A DNA stretch of 64,000 nt from Agrobacterium sp. AGB01 (GCF_014851585.1 NZ_JACVAB010000001.1:1116001-1180000); one strand, 5' to 3'. Shown: positions 17,197 through 26,382, numbered from the stretch's first letter. Made by a program: numbers and translations. Notes: generated by a model not told the origin, from the sequence alone.

Positions 17197-18315
17197 ATGA
17201 GCCTGAATACCGCAGCATTGGCTGGGAACCCTTCTGAGGCTGCAATAGAGCAGACACTTGTAAAGCAGGATCGTAATCGCCGCGTGCTGCGCATCTGGCT
17301 TGGTTTTGTTATTTTTACCCTGTTTTGCCTTGTGCTGGTGGGTGGCGCAACGCGCCTGACGGAATCAGGCCTTTCGATTACCGAATGGAAACCGATCCAC
17401 GGTGCCATTCCGCCGCTTTCGGTGGAAGAGTGGCAAGAGGAGTTCGATCTCTACAAGCGCATTCCGCAATACCAGGAAGTCAACAAGGGCATGAGTCTTG
17501 ATGAGTTCAAAACGATTTTCTGGTGGGAATGGGCGCACCGCCTGCTGGCGCGTGGCATCGGTATCATCTTTGCACTGCCACTGGCGTTTTTCTGGATCAC
17601 CGGTCGCGTGGAAAAGCGCATTCGTTTGCCGCTGGTCGGTCTGTTGGCGCTGGGCGGCTTTCAGGGCTTCATCGGCTGGTGGATGGTTTCATCCGGTCTC
17701 GTCAACCGCACTGACGTGTCGCAGTACCGCCTTGCCACCCACTTGACCATCGCCTGTCTTATCTTTGCGGGCTGTATGTGGATCATGCGCGGTCTTTCGC
17801 ATCATTCGCAGGATGCGGTCGGTGAAAGAAAGGGGCGCACCTTTGCAGCCGTGCTGTTCTGTCTCTGTCTGTTCCAGATCTATCTCGGTGCACTGGTGGC
17901 CGGTCTCAATGCGGGTCTGTCTTACAATACCTGGCCACTGATGGACGGTGCGGTCATCCCGAGGGATCTTTTCGTTCAGCAGCCCTGGTGGATCAATCTG
18001 TTTGAAAACCCCAAGACCGTGCAGTTTATCCACCGTCTAGGCGCCTACACACTGTTTGCAGTAGCACTTTGGAACATGGTCAGGCTGTGCCGTGACATCC
18101 CGGGATCGCCGCATGCCCGGCGCTCTGTGCTGCTGTTCGTGCTGATCCTGATCCAGGCGATCCTCGGCATCATCACGCTGCTGATGCATGTCGATATCCA
18201 TGTCGCGCTGGCCCATCAGGGCATGGCATTGGTTGTTCTCGGATTTGCCACTGCCCACTGGCGCGGGTTTATCGGTGAATATTCCGCGCCGGTAGCCGTC
18301 GAGGTGCGTGACTGA
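17197..18315 (+). CDS. ctaA: Heme A synthase
   Basis: A 372-residue COX15/CtaA protein that oxidises the C8 methyl of heme O to give heme A for aa3-type cytochrome oxidase. Eight membrane helices are apparent. Signatures include 'GGATRLTESGLSITEWKPIHG' after helix 1 and His-containing helices 'WEWAHRLLARGIG', 'YRLATHLTIACL', 'VQFIHRLGAYTLF' and 'VALAHQGMALVVL', which supply the heme ligands. The start MSLNTAAL at 17197 has GGAG eight bases upstream; the longer frame from 17128 runs through the leader inverted repeat. It is convergent with the kinase gene downstream. Confidence 0.95.
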   Translation: MSLNTAALAGNPSEAAIEQTLVKQDRNRRVLRIWLGFVIFTLFCLVLVGGATRLTESGLSITEWKPIHGAIPPLSVEEWQEEFDLYKRIPQYQEVNKGMSLDEFKTIFWWEWAHRLLARGIGIIFALPLAFFWITGRVEKRIRLPLVGLLALGGFQGFIGWWMVSSGLVNRTDVSQYRLATHLTIACLIFAGCMWIMRGLSHHSQDAVGERKGRTFAAVLFCLCLFQIYLGALVAGLNAGLSYNTWPLMDGAVIPRDLFVQQPWWINLFENPKTVQFIHRLGAYTLFAVALWNMVRLCRDIPGSPHARRSVLLFVLILIQAILGIITLLMHVDIHVALAHQGMALVVLGFATAHWRGFIGEYSAPVAVEVRD

Positions 18316-18321
18316 TAACGT

Positions 18322-19182
18322 TTAGAGCAGGGTGCGCGCGATCTGAAGAAACGCCAGACGTTCGCGCGCATTCTCACTGGCATCAAATGAGGTGCCATCT
18401 TCCACTGACCAGCAGATCGACAATCCTGCATGCGCGATGGCGTAGCGCAGGATTTTTTCTTCCCCGCATCCCAGCATCTGTGAAAACAGTGTGGTCAGCG
18501 CCTTGATGCGCGCCGGCTTGATAATATCGGGCAGGGCATTCAGCGGATTGCCGAAGATGTTTGCCACATCATAGGCGGCGTCACCAATCAGACCCTGCGG
18601 GTCAATTGCCAGCCAGCCGCGCGTGCCGCCGGACACGATGTTGTCGTGGTGCAAATCGCCATGCAGGGGTTTGATGTTGTCCTGTGTACCGAGAAGCTGC
18701 AATGCCAGCTGTCGGGCAAGGCCAAGCGGCTCACGCAGCATTGTGTCATAGCCGTCGAGTGACAGGTCAAATAGTGCTGCAAAATGCCTGTCGAGCGGCG
18801 TAAGGTTCTCAAGCGTCGCGGGTGAGGGCGCGTGCAGCCTGCCCAGTACATCGGTTATGATCCGGGTGCTGGCGGCCTCACCATGTTCAAGACGGAACTG
18901 CCGTAGTGTCAGGTCGCCCGCATCTTCCAGCAGGCAACTCATGCCATGGCTATCGATCAGCCTGATGGCGCCGTTGCCGTCCCGCCAGCGCAGGAAGGCC
19001 ATGCCCGGCAACTCTCCGATGCCACGCGGCTTGAGTTCCTTCAGCACCGCCTTCTCACCGCTGTCAAGCGTCACGCGGTAAACCAAGCTGCTTGGTGTAT
19101 CGGCAAGAAGAAAGGCGGAGGATATGCTCCACGGCCTTTTGATGTCTACGGAAATAACAGGTGCGGTTTTGCCTTCGGTCAT
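18322..19182 (-). CDS. APH-fold small-molecule kinase (streptomycin 6-kinase-like)
   Basis: A 286-residue kinase of the aminoglycoside phosphotransferase superfamily, nearest the APH(6)/hydroxyurea-resistance branch (Pfam APH_6_hur type). It has a nucleotide loop and Lys in '[13 protein letters not shown]', the Brenner-like catalytic motif '[11 protein letters not shown]' near 180, and the metal-binding '[20 protein letters not shown]' near 200. The substrate is unknown; resistance should not be assumed, as chromosomal members are often metabolic or toxin kinases. Its ATG overlaps the argC stop (ATGA), so it is translated with argC. Confidence 0.85.
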   Translation of the reverse strand: MTEGKTAPVISVDIKRPWSISSAFLLADTPSSLVYRVTLDSGEKAVLKELKPRGIGELPGMAFLRWRDGNGAIRLIDSHGMSCLLEDAGDLTLRQFRLEHGEAASTRIITDVLGRLHAPSPATLENLTPLDRHFAALFDLSLDGYDTMLREPLGLARQLALQLLGTQDNIKPLHGDLHHDNIVSGGTRGWLAIDPQGLIGDAAYDVANIFGNPLNALPDIIKPARIKALTTLFSQMLGCGEEKILRYAIAHAGLSICWSVEDGTSFDASENARERLAFLQIARTLL

Positions 19183-20111
19183 GCCGAGAGCATCAGTTCC
19201 ATGTTCTGCACAGCAGCACCGGATGCGCCCTTGCCGAGATTGTCCAGCAGCGCAACGAGGTTGATATGCTCGCCGCCTTCGGTGCCGAACACGAACAGCT
19301 TCATGGTGTCCTTGCCAGCAAGCTCCTCTGCGTCGATGCGTGACAGGCCCTTGCTTTCGTCCAGCGATACGACTGAGACGATGTCCTGACCGGCATAATG
19401 CGCAACCAGCGCATCATGAATGGTCTTGATCGTCGTGCCGTCCTTGAGATCGGCAGCAAACAGCGGCACCTGTACGATCATGCCCTGTGCGAAGCGGCCG
19501 ACCGATGGCGAAAACAGCGGAGAACGATCGAGCAGACCATGGGTCTTCATTTCCGGAACGTGCTTGTGCTTCAACGGCAGGCCGTAAAGGAAGTTGTTGG
19601 CGGTAATCGCATCGTCGCGGCTCAGATCTTCCATCTGGGCAATCATCTGCTTGCCGCCACCGGTGTAACCCGAGACAGCATTGACGGACACGGGATAACC
19701 ATCAGGCAGCAGACCTGCTGCGCGCAGCGGACGGATGAGGCCGATGGCACCAGTTGGGTAGCAGCCGGGGTTGGCGACGAAACGTGCGGAGCGGATCTTG
19801 TCGCCCTGTGCATTGTCCATCTCGGCAAAGCCATAGGCCCAATCAGGCGCGATGCGGTATGCTGTCGATGTGTCGATAATGCGCACATTGTTGTTGCCTG
19901 CGACCATCGATACGGCCTCTCTCGAGGCTTCGTCGGGCAGGCACAGAATGGCGACATCGGCATTGTTCAGCATGTCTTCGCGCATGGCGGCATTGCGCCG
20001 TTCTGCCTCGGGAATCGACAGCAGTTCGATATCGCGGCGGTCGGCCAGGCGTGTGCGGATCTGCAAGCCCGTTGTGCCGTGTTCGCCATCGATGAAGATT
20101 TTCGCTGTCAT
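19179..20111 (-). CDS. argC: N-acetyl-gamma-glutamyl-phosphate reductase
   Basis: A 310-residue short (type 2) ArgC, which reduces N-acetylglutamyl phosphate to the semialdehyde in arginine synthesis. It has an NAD(P)-binding start '[19 protein letters not shown]', the catalytic Cys in '[12 protein letters not shown]', and '[12 protein letters not shown]' plus '[11 protein letters not shown]' with the proton-relay His. The 310-residue length is normal for rhizobial ArgC and shorter than the E. coli type. It overlaps the kinase gene by four bases; the speB gene lies 73 bases upstream on the same strand. Confidence 0.95.
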   Translation of the reverse strand: MTAKIFIDGEHGTTGLQIRTRLADRRDIELLSIPEAERRNAAMREDMLNNADVAILCLPDEASREAVSMVAGNNNVRIIDTSTAYRIAPDWAYGFAEMDNAQGDKIRSARFVANPGCYPTGAIGLIRPLRAAGLLPDGYPVSVNAVSGYTGGGKQMIAQMEDLSRDDAITANNFLYGLPLKHKHVPEMKTHGLLDRSPLFSPSVGRFAQGMIVQVPLFAADLKDGTTIKTIHDALVAHYAGQDIVSVVSLDESKGLSRIDAEELAGKDTMKLFVFGTEGGEHINLVALLDNLGKGASGAAVQNMELMLSA

Positions 20112-20184
20112 GCCCTTATCCTAGCTTTTTCAGTGGGTTATTGCGATTGGCGGAATCAGAGTGCCAATCGCTTGAATCAATTCC

Positions 20185-21138
20185 TCAGCGCGCCTTGGCA
20201 AGCCGTTCGGCGCGCAGGCCAAGCATATACATTGCAACTGTGGCACCGGCAATGGCGGTAATGTCTGCATGGTCATAGGCGGGCGCCACCTCCACTACAT
20301 CTGAGCCTCTGATGTCCAGCTGGCCAAGTCCGCGCAGGATCGAGAGTATCTTGGAGCTGGTTGGCCCACCGGCAACCGGCGTGCCGGTACCGGGTGCGAA
20401 GGCCGGGTCAAGGCAGTCGATATCGAAGGTCAGATACACGGGCTGCCCGGCAGTGCGGTTGACGATCAGCGAGGAGACGTCACCCGCCCGCATGTCTTCG
20501 ACGTCGTGCCCGTAGATAATCTTGATGCCAAAGTCATCGGGTGCGTGGGTGCGAATGCCGATCTGGATAGAGCGGTCGGGGTCGATCAATCCGTCACGCA
20601 CGGCACGCGCCACGAAGGAGCCGTGGTCAATACGTTTGCCATCATCGAACCATGTGTCCTGATGGGCGTCGAACTGAACCAGCGCCAACGGCCCGTGCTT
20701 GGCAACATGCGCCTTCAGAAGCGGCCAGGTAATGAAGTGATCGCCACCCAGCGTCAGCAGGTAGTCTGAGCGGGACAGGATCTTGCGTGCTTCTTTTTCG
20801 ATCTTGGCAGGGGTCTGCCAGTGGTTGCCGTAATCCAGCAGGCAATCGCCATAATCAATGGTCGGCATGCCCTCGAACAGATCGCGATGAAACGGATATT
20901 GTGGGTCGTTGTCGAAAATGGCTGAGGCACGGCGAATGGCCTGTGGTCCAAAGCGAGCGCCTGGTCGGTTGGAGGTTGCAGCATCAAACGGAATGCCCCA
21001 GACAACAGTCGATGCGCCGTTTAGATTTTTGGTGAACTTTCGCCGCATGAAGGAAAGCGTGCCCGCATGGGTCGGGTCTGTTGCTGCTGAGGTGAGGGAA
21101 GAAGCCGTGAATGCGTGGTCGATGGTTTTTCCCGGCAT
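20185..21138 (-). CDS. speB: Agmatinase (ureohydrolase)
   Basis: A 317-residue arginase/agmatinase-family enzyme giving putrescine and urea from agmatine. All manganese-binding signatures are present: 'LLTLGGDHFITWPL' (His), 'LVQFDAHQDTW' (DAHxD), and 'LTFDIDCLDPAFAPGTGTPVAGG' (DxDxxDP). Agmatinase is preferred over arginase or guanidinobutyrase by overall pattern, but the specificity is inferred. It is upstream of argC on the same strand, possibly cotranscribed. Confidence 0.88.
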   Translation of the reverse strand: MPGKTIDHAFTASSLTSAATDPTHAGTLSFMRRKFTKNLNGASTVVWGIPFDAATSNRPGARFGPQAIRRASAIFDNDPQYPFHRDLFEGMPTIDYGDCLLDYGNHWQTPAKIEKEARKILSRSDYLLTLGGDHFITWPLLKAHVAKHGPLALVQFDAHQDTWFDDGKRIDHGSFVARAVRDGLIDPDRSIQIGIRTHAPDDFGIKIIYGHDVEDMRAGDVSSLIVNRTAGQPVYLTFDIDCLDPAFAPGTGTPVAGGPTSSKILSILRGLGQLDIRGSDVVEVAPAYDHADITAIAGATVAMYMLGLRAERLAKAR

Positions 21139-21312
21139 GCGTCAGTCTCCGTTTTATCGAATCCGTAAGCCTGTTCTGTGCGCGCGATGTGTATGTCCAG
21201 TGATGGCATTCGCTTTGTCAGCAACATCGCTGTGCGGCAAGATGCTCGACATTGTCCTTTCATGCAACAACACTTTCCCGACGTGAATGGCGGCCAGCGT
21301 TGCGCCTTCATG

Positions 21313-21355
21313 GAAACGAAAAAGCCGAAACGAAAAAAGCCGAAACGAAAAAAGG
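21313..21355. repeat. Short tandem repeat, about 15 bp x 3
   Basis: Three adjoining copies of GAAACGAAAAA(A)GCC, the first one base shorter and the last merging into the rpsI terminator. On the minus strand this gives repeated U-rich blocks immediately after the terminator hairpin. Confidence 0.8.
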
Positions 21356-21377
21356 CGGAACCGAAGTCCCGCCTTTT
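21348..21377 (-). terminator. rpsI terminator
   Basis: An eight-base-pair stem GGCGGGAC / GTTCCGCC capped by a TTCG tetraloop, flanked by AAAA on one side and TTTTTT on the other in the minus-strand reading. It lies 24 bases past the rpsI stop codon. It is an efficient canonical terminator for the rplM-rpsI transcript. Confidence 0.93.
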
Positions 21378-21400
21378 CGAAGTCTGTATCCCGAAAGCGA

Positions 21401-21868
21401 TTAACGCTTGGAGAACTGGAACGAACGGCGAGCCTTAGCCTTACCGTACTTCTTACGTTCAACAACGCGGCTATCGCGAGTCAGGAAGCCACCCTTCTTC
21501 AGAACAGAGCGCAGGCCCGGTTCGAAGTAGGTGAGTGCCTTGGAGATACCGTGACGAACGGCACCGGCCTGACCGGAGAGGCCACCGCCAGCAACAGTTG
21601 CGATAACATCGAACTGGCCTGTGCGTGCTACAGCAACAACTGGCTGCTGCAGGATCATCTGCAGAACCGGACGTGCGAAGTACGCGGTGAAGTCGCGACC
21701 ATTGATGATGATCTTGCCAGAGCCAGCCTTAACCCAAACGCGGGCTACGGCGTTCTTGCGCTTGCCGGTTGCGTAGGAGCGACCGAGAGTGTCAACCTTG
21801 CGGACATGTACAGGAGCCGAAGCTTCTGCTGCCGGAGCGAGGTCTTTCAGAGAGGAAAGATCGGCCAT
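21401..21868 (-). CDS. rpsI: 30S ribosomal protein S9
   Basis: A 155-residue S9 with an N-terminal extension of about 25 residues typical of alphaproteobacteria. The conserved core '[20 protein letters not shown]', '[14 protein letters not shown]' and the terminal '[17 protein letters not shown]' are present; the C-terminal Arg contacts P-site tRNA. It starts two bases after the rplM stop, in the usual L13-S9 operon. Confidence 0.98.
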   Translation of the reverse strand: MADLSSLKDLAPAAEASAPVHVRKVDTLGRSYATGKRKNAVARVWVKAGSGKIIINGRDFTAYFARPVLQMILQQPVVAVARTGQFDVIATVAGGGLSGQAGAVRHGISKALTYFEPGLRSVLKKGGFLTRDSRVVERKKYGKAKARRSFQFSKR

Positions 21869-21870
21869 TA

Positions 21871-22335
21871 TTAGGCGCTCCTTACGTTCTTGCTGTTGAG
21901 CTTGGCAACGTCGAGAACGACCGGCTGCTGTGCTTCATGTGGGTGGTTGGAACCAGCGTAAACGCGCAGGTTCTTCATCTGGCGACGGCCGAGCGGGCCG
22001 CGCGGGATCATGCGTTCAACTGCCTTCTCGAGAACGCGCTCCGGGAAGCGGCCTTCGATGATCTGGCGAGCTGTACGCTCCTTGATGCCGCCTGGGTAGC
22101 CGGTGTGCCAGTAGTATTTCTTGTCGGAATACTTGTTGCCGGTGAAGACAGCCTTTTCCGCATTGATGATGATGACATTGTCGCCATCGTCAACGTGTGG
22201 TGTGTAGGTTGCCTTGTGCTTGCCGCGAAGACGGTTTGCAACGACGGTGGCGAGGCGACCAACAACGAGGCCTTCGGCGTCGATGATGATCCACTTCTTC
22301 TCCACCTCAGCGGGCTTCTGAACGAAAGTCGACAT
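21871..22335 (-). CDS. rplM: 50S ribosomal protein L13
   Basis: A 154-residue L13 opening [20 protein letters not shown], with conserved '[24 protein letters not shown]' and '[19 protein letters not shown]' plus '[21 protein letters not shown]'. The true start is 22335; an extended frame to 22485 has no homology to L13. It is the first gene of the rplM-rpsI operon, with a leader of about 150 bases. Confidence 0.98.
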   Translation of the reverse strand: MSTFVQKPAEVEKKWIIIDAEGLVVGRLATVVANRLRGKHKATYTPHVDDGDNVIIINAEKAVFTGNKYSDKKYYWHTGYPGGIKERTARQIIEGRFPERVLEKAVERMIPRGPLGRRQMKNLRVYAGSNHPHEAQQPVVLDVAKLNSKNVRSA

Positions 22336-22564
22336 ATTACTAGTCTTTCTGTCTGGACCCATGGGCCATAAGGCTCTGGGCGTTTTTTGTTGCTTGGTTT
22401 TCTTGCGCCTGAACGCAAGGGTAGGCCGCATTTGCATGAAATGTGACTTGGGCGAGCTTATACGTGGGTGCTGAAAAACCGTCAAGGTTTCGAATTTGGA
22501 TACGGCTAGAAAAACGCAAGTAAAATCAATGGTTTGTTTGTGTGGTATTTTAATACCTCACTTT

Positions 22565-23401
22565 TTAGCCCAGCCGCATCACCAAAACACCCGCTGCAAT
22601 GACGGCACCGGCCACATAACGCCAGATACTGGCCTTCTCCTTGAGGATAAAAACTGAGATGACGATGGCAAACAGGATCGATGTTTCGCGCAGCGCCGCA
22701 ACGATGGCAACCGGCGCCTTGGTCATGGCCCAGAGAGCAAGTCCATAGGACAGGATCGAGCCGCCACCGCCCAGAATGCCGCGCCACCAGTTGCCGCGCA
22801 CATGGTTGATCACGGCACGGCCGCCGCGCATGTAGATGGCGTGGCTGAACAGCAAGACTGGCGGCAAGAGTGACATCCACAAGGTATAGGAAATGGCATT
22901 GCCTGCCTCACGGGCGCCAACGCCATCCACAAAAGTGTAGCTGGCGATGACGACGGCATTGAGCAGCGCAAAGATCGTCGCGGTGCGGCCGCCGTGGCGT
23001 GCCTCGAATGCCAGTGTCATGATGCCTGCGCAGATAACGAAAATTCCGGTGAGCGCCATGGGTGACAGATGTTCGCCAAGAATGAAGCTGCTGCTGGCGG
23101 CAACCAGCAACGGCGCCACGCCGCGCATCAGCGGATAGACCAGCCCGATATCACCGAGTGTGTAGGCAACGGCCACCAGGCGGAAATAGATGAACTGCAG
23201 AACTGCCGATGCCAGAATGAAGGGGAGCGCTGTGATGTTCGGCATCGGTAGGAAGGGCAGAAAGGGCAGGGCACAGCAGGCGCCGCCGGCCGCAATCAGT
23301 GCGGCATCCAGTGACTTGTCCTTGCCGGATTTGACCAGGGCATTCCAGCTTGCATGGAGCAGCGCTCCGAAGAGAACCAATAAAAGCACATCGATAGACA
23401 A
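22565..23401 (-). CDS. DMT-superfamily (EamA-type) transporter
   Basis: A 278-residue inner-membrane protein with about ten helices in two repeats of the EamA fold, expected to move a small metabolite or drug. Features are the opening 'LLVLFGALLHASWNALVKSG' with the conserved WN, 'GLVYPLMRGVAPLLVAASSSF' closing repeat one, and 'VAIVAALRETSILFAIVISVF' in repeat two. The apparent start is TTG at 23401 with GGA eight bases upstream; no in-frame ATG lies close by. The substrate is unknown. Confidence 0.85.
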   Translation of the reverse strand: MSIDVLLLVLFGALLHASWNALVKSGKDKSLDAALIAAGGACCALPFLPFLPMPNITALPFILASAVLQFIYFRLVAVAYTLGDIGLVYPLMRGVAPLLVAASSSFILGEHLSPMALTGIFVICAGIMTLAFEARHGGRTATIFALLNAVVIASYTFVDGVGAREAGNAISYTLWMSLLPPVLLFSHAIYMRGGRAVINHVRGNWWRGILGGGGSILSYGLALWAMTKAPVAIVAALRETSILFAIVISVFILKEKASIWRYVAGAVIAAGVLVMRLG

Positions 23402-23958
23402 GGCAATGATCCGCGAGCGAGGAAAACGGCAGGTTATGTCCAGTTCTATTCGCAGTGAAAGCGCAAGTGCAAGCGGTGTGATGCACGCTTTATTGGGGAT
23501 GAGAAAATGTCGTTGTCGGGCGACTTATCGAACGATGCTTTTGGCTGCATCGAAAAGCTGTGTTGGTCGATTTTTCAATGTCAAATAATAGAACAATACA
23601 ACTATTTGGCGATTTGATTTACTGGTAATTTTTATGGGTTTTTTTGCAGCATCGAGACGTGGAAAAGCTAGTTGTTCTGGGAATGTTACAATTTGCGATA
23701 TATCTGAAGTGTCGCTACTTGCCATTCGTCACTTAATTACTGGTTCAGACGATAGTAGATTTGCTCCCGCCAGGCGTTTTATTTCGTTAAGTTGGAATTT
23801 CTAATTAAACTATAAGTAGTCGCTAAAATGCCTATGAATAAAACGTGAATTTATCAAATACAAAAAGTGAACATTTTTCGCGCGTAAATTTTATTTCGTC
23901 GCATGCGAAACGGCACCGCAACAACATTGCGCCGAAAAACTGATGGAATTTTACGTGG
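23402..23958. other. AT-rich gene-poor stretch
   Basis: About 560 bases with markedly lower GC than both flanks and many A/T runs between 23570 and 23900. Short open frames (for example a 66-codon minus-strand frame ending at 23525) lack ribosome binding sites and typical codon use. It may be relic DNA or an upstream regulatory region. No RNA gene or terminator was recognised. Confidence 0.5.
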
Positions 23959-24291
23959 TCAGCAGTCTCTGCCAAATGAAAACGGGCTGCAACGATCATT
24001 GGTGCGCGGTTCACATTTGTACACCGGGCAGTTCTTTGCGTCGCGGGTGGGAACACTGCTGTCAGCTGCGTATTCGCCGGTATCGCACTGACGGTCGCTT
24101 CGGACGTAACGGTCATAAAGCGTCATGTTGCGTACGCGCGTCGATGGGTAACGGAGAATGGCTGCGCCCTCACGGTCGATAGCACTCTGTACCGCTGCAC
24201 AGCTCATGCCTGTTGTATTGTAGCGGGAAATGGCAGCGGCCGGAGAGGCCGCAAGCACGGCAAACATTACGGCGAATGTTGTCTTCAGCAT
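23959..24291 (-). CDS. Small exported Cys-rich protein
   Basis: A 110-residue protein opening MLKTTFAVMFAVLAASPAAA, a clear signal peptide of about 20 residues. The mature part has six cysteines ('TGMSCAAVQ', 'SDRQCDTGE', 'KNCPVYKCEPR', 'NDRCSPF', terminal 'GRDC'), enough for three disulfides. The start with AGGA seven bases upstream is preferred to the longer frame. Proteins of this pattern occur in Rhizobiales as periplasmic proteins of unknown function. It is divergent from the CoA-binding gene. Confidence 0.78.
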   Translation of the reverse strand: MLKTTFAVMFAVLAASPAAAISRYNTTGMSCAAVQSAIDREGAAILRYPSTRVRNMTLYDRYVRSDRQCDTGEYAADSSVPTRDAKNCPVYKCEPRTNDRCSPFSFGRDC

Positions 24292-24391
24292 GATCTGGTC
24301 CTTTTCTTTTTGTTGTTGGATCCCATATGCAAAAGTGCTTCGCATGTCGTAGCCCTTCGAAAAGATAGTCACCCATCCAAGGAACCGGATC

Positions 24392-24829
24392 ATGCAGCAC
24401 GATACTTACGACAATGATTATATAGCAGAAATTCTCGGCTCGGTGAAGACAATTGCCCTGACTGGCGCCTCGCCAAACCCGGATCGTCCAAGCTACGGCG
24501 TCATGCGGTTTCTGCTCTCTAAGGGCTACCGGGTGTTTCCCGTTAATCCGGGGCAGGCGGGCAAGGAAATTCTCGGCCAGAAGGTCTATGCGCACTTGGC
24601 CGATATTCCGGAGCCCGTTGATATGGTGGATGTGTTCCGCGCCAAGGAGTACCTGTCATCAGTCGTTGAAGAAACAATCCTGCTTTCGCCACGACCCAAG
24701 GTCATTTGGGGCCAGCTTTCCGTGCGTGACGATACAGCAGCCGCCAAGGCTGAAGCCTACGGTATCAAGATGGTAATGGACCGTTGCCCGGCAATTGAAT
24801 ATCCGCGCCTCAATATTACACTGGGTTGA
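24392..24829 (+). CDS. CoA-binding domain protein (YccU family)
   Basis: A 145-residue cytoplasmic Rossmann-fold protein of the CoA_binding_2 family. The signature 'IALTGASPNPDRPSYGVMRFLLSKGYRVFPVNPG' covers the nucleotide-binding loop, with 'VDMVDVFRAKE' and 'MDRCPAIEYPRL' further on. Family members bind CoA; the reaction is unknown. It has AGGA upstream and ends 85 bases before metY on the same strand, so the two may share a transcript. Confidence 0.87.
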   Translation: MQHDTYDNDYIAEILGSVKTIALTGASPNPDRPSYGVMRFLLSKGYRVFPVNPGQAGKEILGQKVYAHLADIPEPVDMVDVFRAKEYLSSVVEETILLSPRPKVIWGQLSVRDDTAAAKAEAYGIKMVMDRCPAIEYPRLNITLG

Positions 24830-24870
24830 GCGCGCAACAGGCTTATCATTTGCTGCCAAGGCGTTATGAT

Positions 24871-24907
24871 CCTCCAAAGTCCAGTTCAAGGTCTGACATT
24901 TTGGAGG
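24871..24907 (+). promoter_or_regulatory. Hairpin masking the metY ribosome binding site
   Basis: Perfect arms CCTCCAAA (24871-24878) and TTTGGAGG (24900-24907) with a 21-base loop. The second arm is the metY Shine-Dalgarno sequence, seven bases before the ATG. Folding would hide it from the ribosome. The sequence does not match the SAM-II riboswitch consensus that precedes met genes in some alphaproteobacteria, so any ligand or partner is unknown. Confidence 0.5.
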
Positions 24908-24914
24908 AAATACC

Positions 24915-26198
24915 ATGTCCAGCAACAATCCCGGATTTGCGACGCTTGCCATTCACGCAGGCGCGCAGCCTGACCCGACCACGGGTGCCCGTAACACACC
25001 GATCTATCAGACGACGGCCTATGCCTTCCGGGATTCGGATCATGCTGCTGCATTGTTTGGCCTGAAAGAATTCGGCAACATCTATACCCGCATCATGAAC
25101 CCAACTCAGGCGGTGTTGGAGGAGCGTGTCGCGGCCCTTGAGGGCGGCACGGCAGCGCTGGCCGTTGCCTCCGGTCATGCTGCCCAAATGCTGGTGTTCC
25201 ACACATTGATGCAGCCGGGCGACAATTTTGTAGCCGCACGCCAACTCTATGGCGGTTCCATCAACCAGTTCGGCCATGCCTTCCAGAATTTTGGCTGGCA
25301 GGTGCGTTGGGCGGATACGGCTAAACCGGAAACCTTCGAAGAACATATCGATGATCGCACCAAAGCGATCTTTATCGAAAGCCTTGCCAATCCTGGCGGC
25401 ACTTTCGTTGATATCGCTGCTATTGCTGAGGTTGCCCGCAAGCACGGCCTGCCGCTGATCGTCGATAACACCATGGCCAGCCCATATCTGGTTCGGCCGC
25501 TGGAACATGGCGCCGACGTGGTCCTGCATTCGCTGACCAAGTTCCTCGGTGGCCACGGCAATTCCATGGGCGGTATCATTGTCGACGGCGGTACATTCGA
25601 CTGGTCGGCGTCCGGCAAATATCCGATGTTGTCCGAACCGCGCCCGGAATATTCCGGCACGGTGTTGCACGCCACCTTCGGCAATTTTGCCTTTGCCATT
25701 GCCTGCCGAGTGCTTGGATTGCGTGACCTTGGTCCGGCCATTTCGCCGTTTAACGCCTTCCTGATCCTGACGGGTATCGAAACCCTGCCGCTGCGCATGC
25801 AGCGCCATTCGGAAAACGCGCTTGCTGTTGCCAAATGGCTGAAAAAACACCCCAAGGTCGGCTGGGTCCATTATGCTGGACTTGAGGATAGCTCCAACCA
25901 CGCCATCCAGCAGCATTATTCGCCAGCCGGTGCCGGTTCTGTCTTCACCTTCGGGCTGAAGGGCGGTTACGATGCCGGAAAGGGATTTGTCGCCGGTCTG
26001 CAATTGTTCTCACACCTTGCCAATATCGGTGACACCCGCTCGCTGGTCATTCACCCGGCCTCGACCACCCATGCCCAGTTGACGCCGGAACAGCAGGTCG
26101 CCGCCGGTGCCGGACCGGATGTTGTGCGTCTGTCCATTGGTCTTGAAGACGTCAAGGACATCATCGCTGACCTGGAACAGGCGCTTTCAAAGGTGTAA
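24915..26198 (+). CDS. metY: O-acetylhomoserine aminocarboxypropyltransferase
   Basis: A 427-residue PLP enzyme of the Cys/Met metabolism family that makes homocysteine from O-acetylhomoserine and sulfide. It has the N-terminal 'FATLAIHAGAQPDPTTGARN', 'YQTTAYAFRDSDHAA', 'TRIMNPTQAVLEERVAALEGG', and the PLP lysine in 'VLHSLTKFLGGHGNSMGG'. The C-terminus 'DTRSLVIHPASTTHAQLTPE' and 'VRLSIGLED' are typical. The long form (about 430 residues) favours MetY over MetZ or MetB. It is preceded by a hairpin overlapping its ribosome binding site and followed by a terminator. Confidence 0.95.
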   Translation: MSSNNPGFATLAIHAGAQPDPTTGARNTPIYQTTAYAFRDSDHAAALFGLKEFGNIYTRIMNPTQAVLEERVAALEGGTAALAVASGHAAQMLVFHTLMQPGDNFVAARQLYGGSINQFGHAFQNFGWQVRWADTAKPETFEEHIDDRTKAIFIESLANPGGTFVDIAAIAEVARKHGLPLIVDNTMASPYLVRPLEHGADVVLHSLTKFLGGHGNSMGGIIVDGGTFDWSASGKYPMLSEPRPEYSGTVLHATFGNFAFAIACRVLGLRDLGPAISPFNAFLILTGIETLPLRMQRHSENALAVAKWLKKHPKVGWVHYAGLEDSSNHAIQQHYSPAGAGSVFTFGLKGGYDAGKGFVAGLQLFSHLANIGDTRSLVIHPASTTHAQLTPEQQVAAGAGPDVVRLSIGLEDVKDIIADLEQALSKV

Positions 26199-26289
26199 CC
26201 GCGAACAAGTGAGAAATCTTAAAGAGCATTTTTATAAATTGAATACAGTTTCTTAGGAAGATTTTCAGTCTGTTTTGATGCCGCGATTC

Positions 26290-26331
26290 AATAAGCCGTT
26301 AGTAGCCAGCTACTAGCGGCTTATTTGTTTT
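26290..26331 (+). terminator. metY terminator
   Basis: A long stem AATAAGCCG(T)TAGTAG / CTACTA(G)CGGCTTATT with a four-base loop, followed by TTTGTTTT. It lies about 90 bases past the metY stop. Confidence 0.85.
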
Positions 26332-26382
26332 GTCAGCTGAACTATTAGCAATGGCAATAAATGACTGGCATAAATGATAATA

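Noticed and set aside
18322..19182. Streptomycin resistance gene
   Set aside because: The fold fits, but the chromosomal setting next to argC and lack of mobile elements do not support calling resistance.
23525..23725. Minus-strand 66-codon frame in the AT-rich island
   Set aside because: No ribosome binding site, atypical codons and no recognisable similarity.
24830..24914. SAM-II riboswitch upstream of metY
   Set aside because: I looked for the conserved pseudoknot sequence and did not find it; only the ribosome-binding-site hairpin is present.
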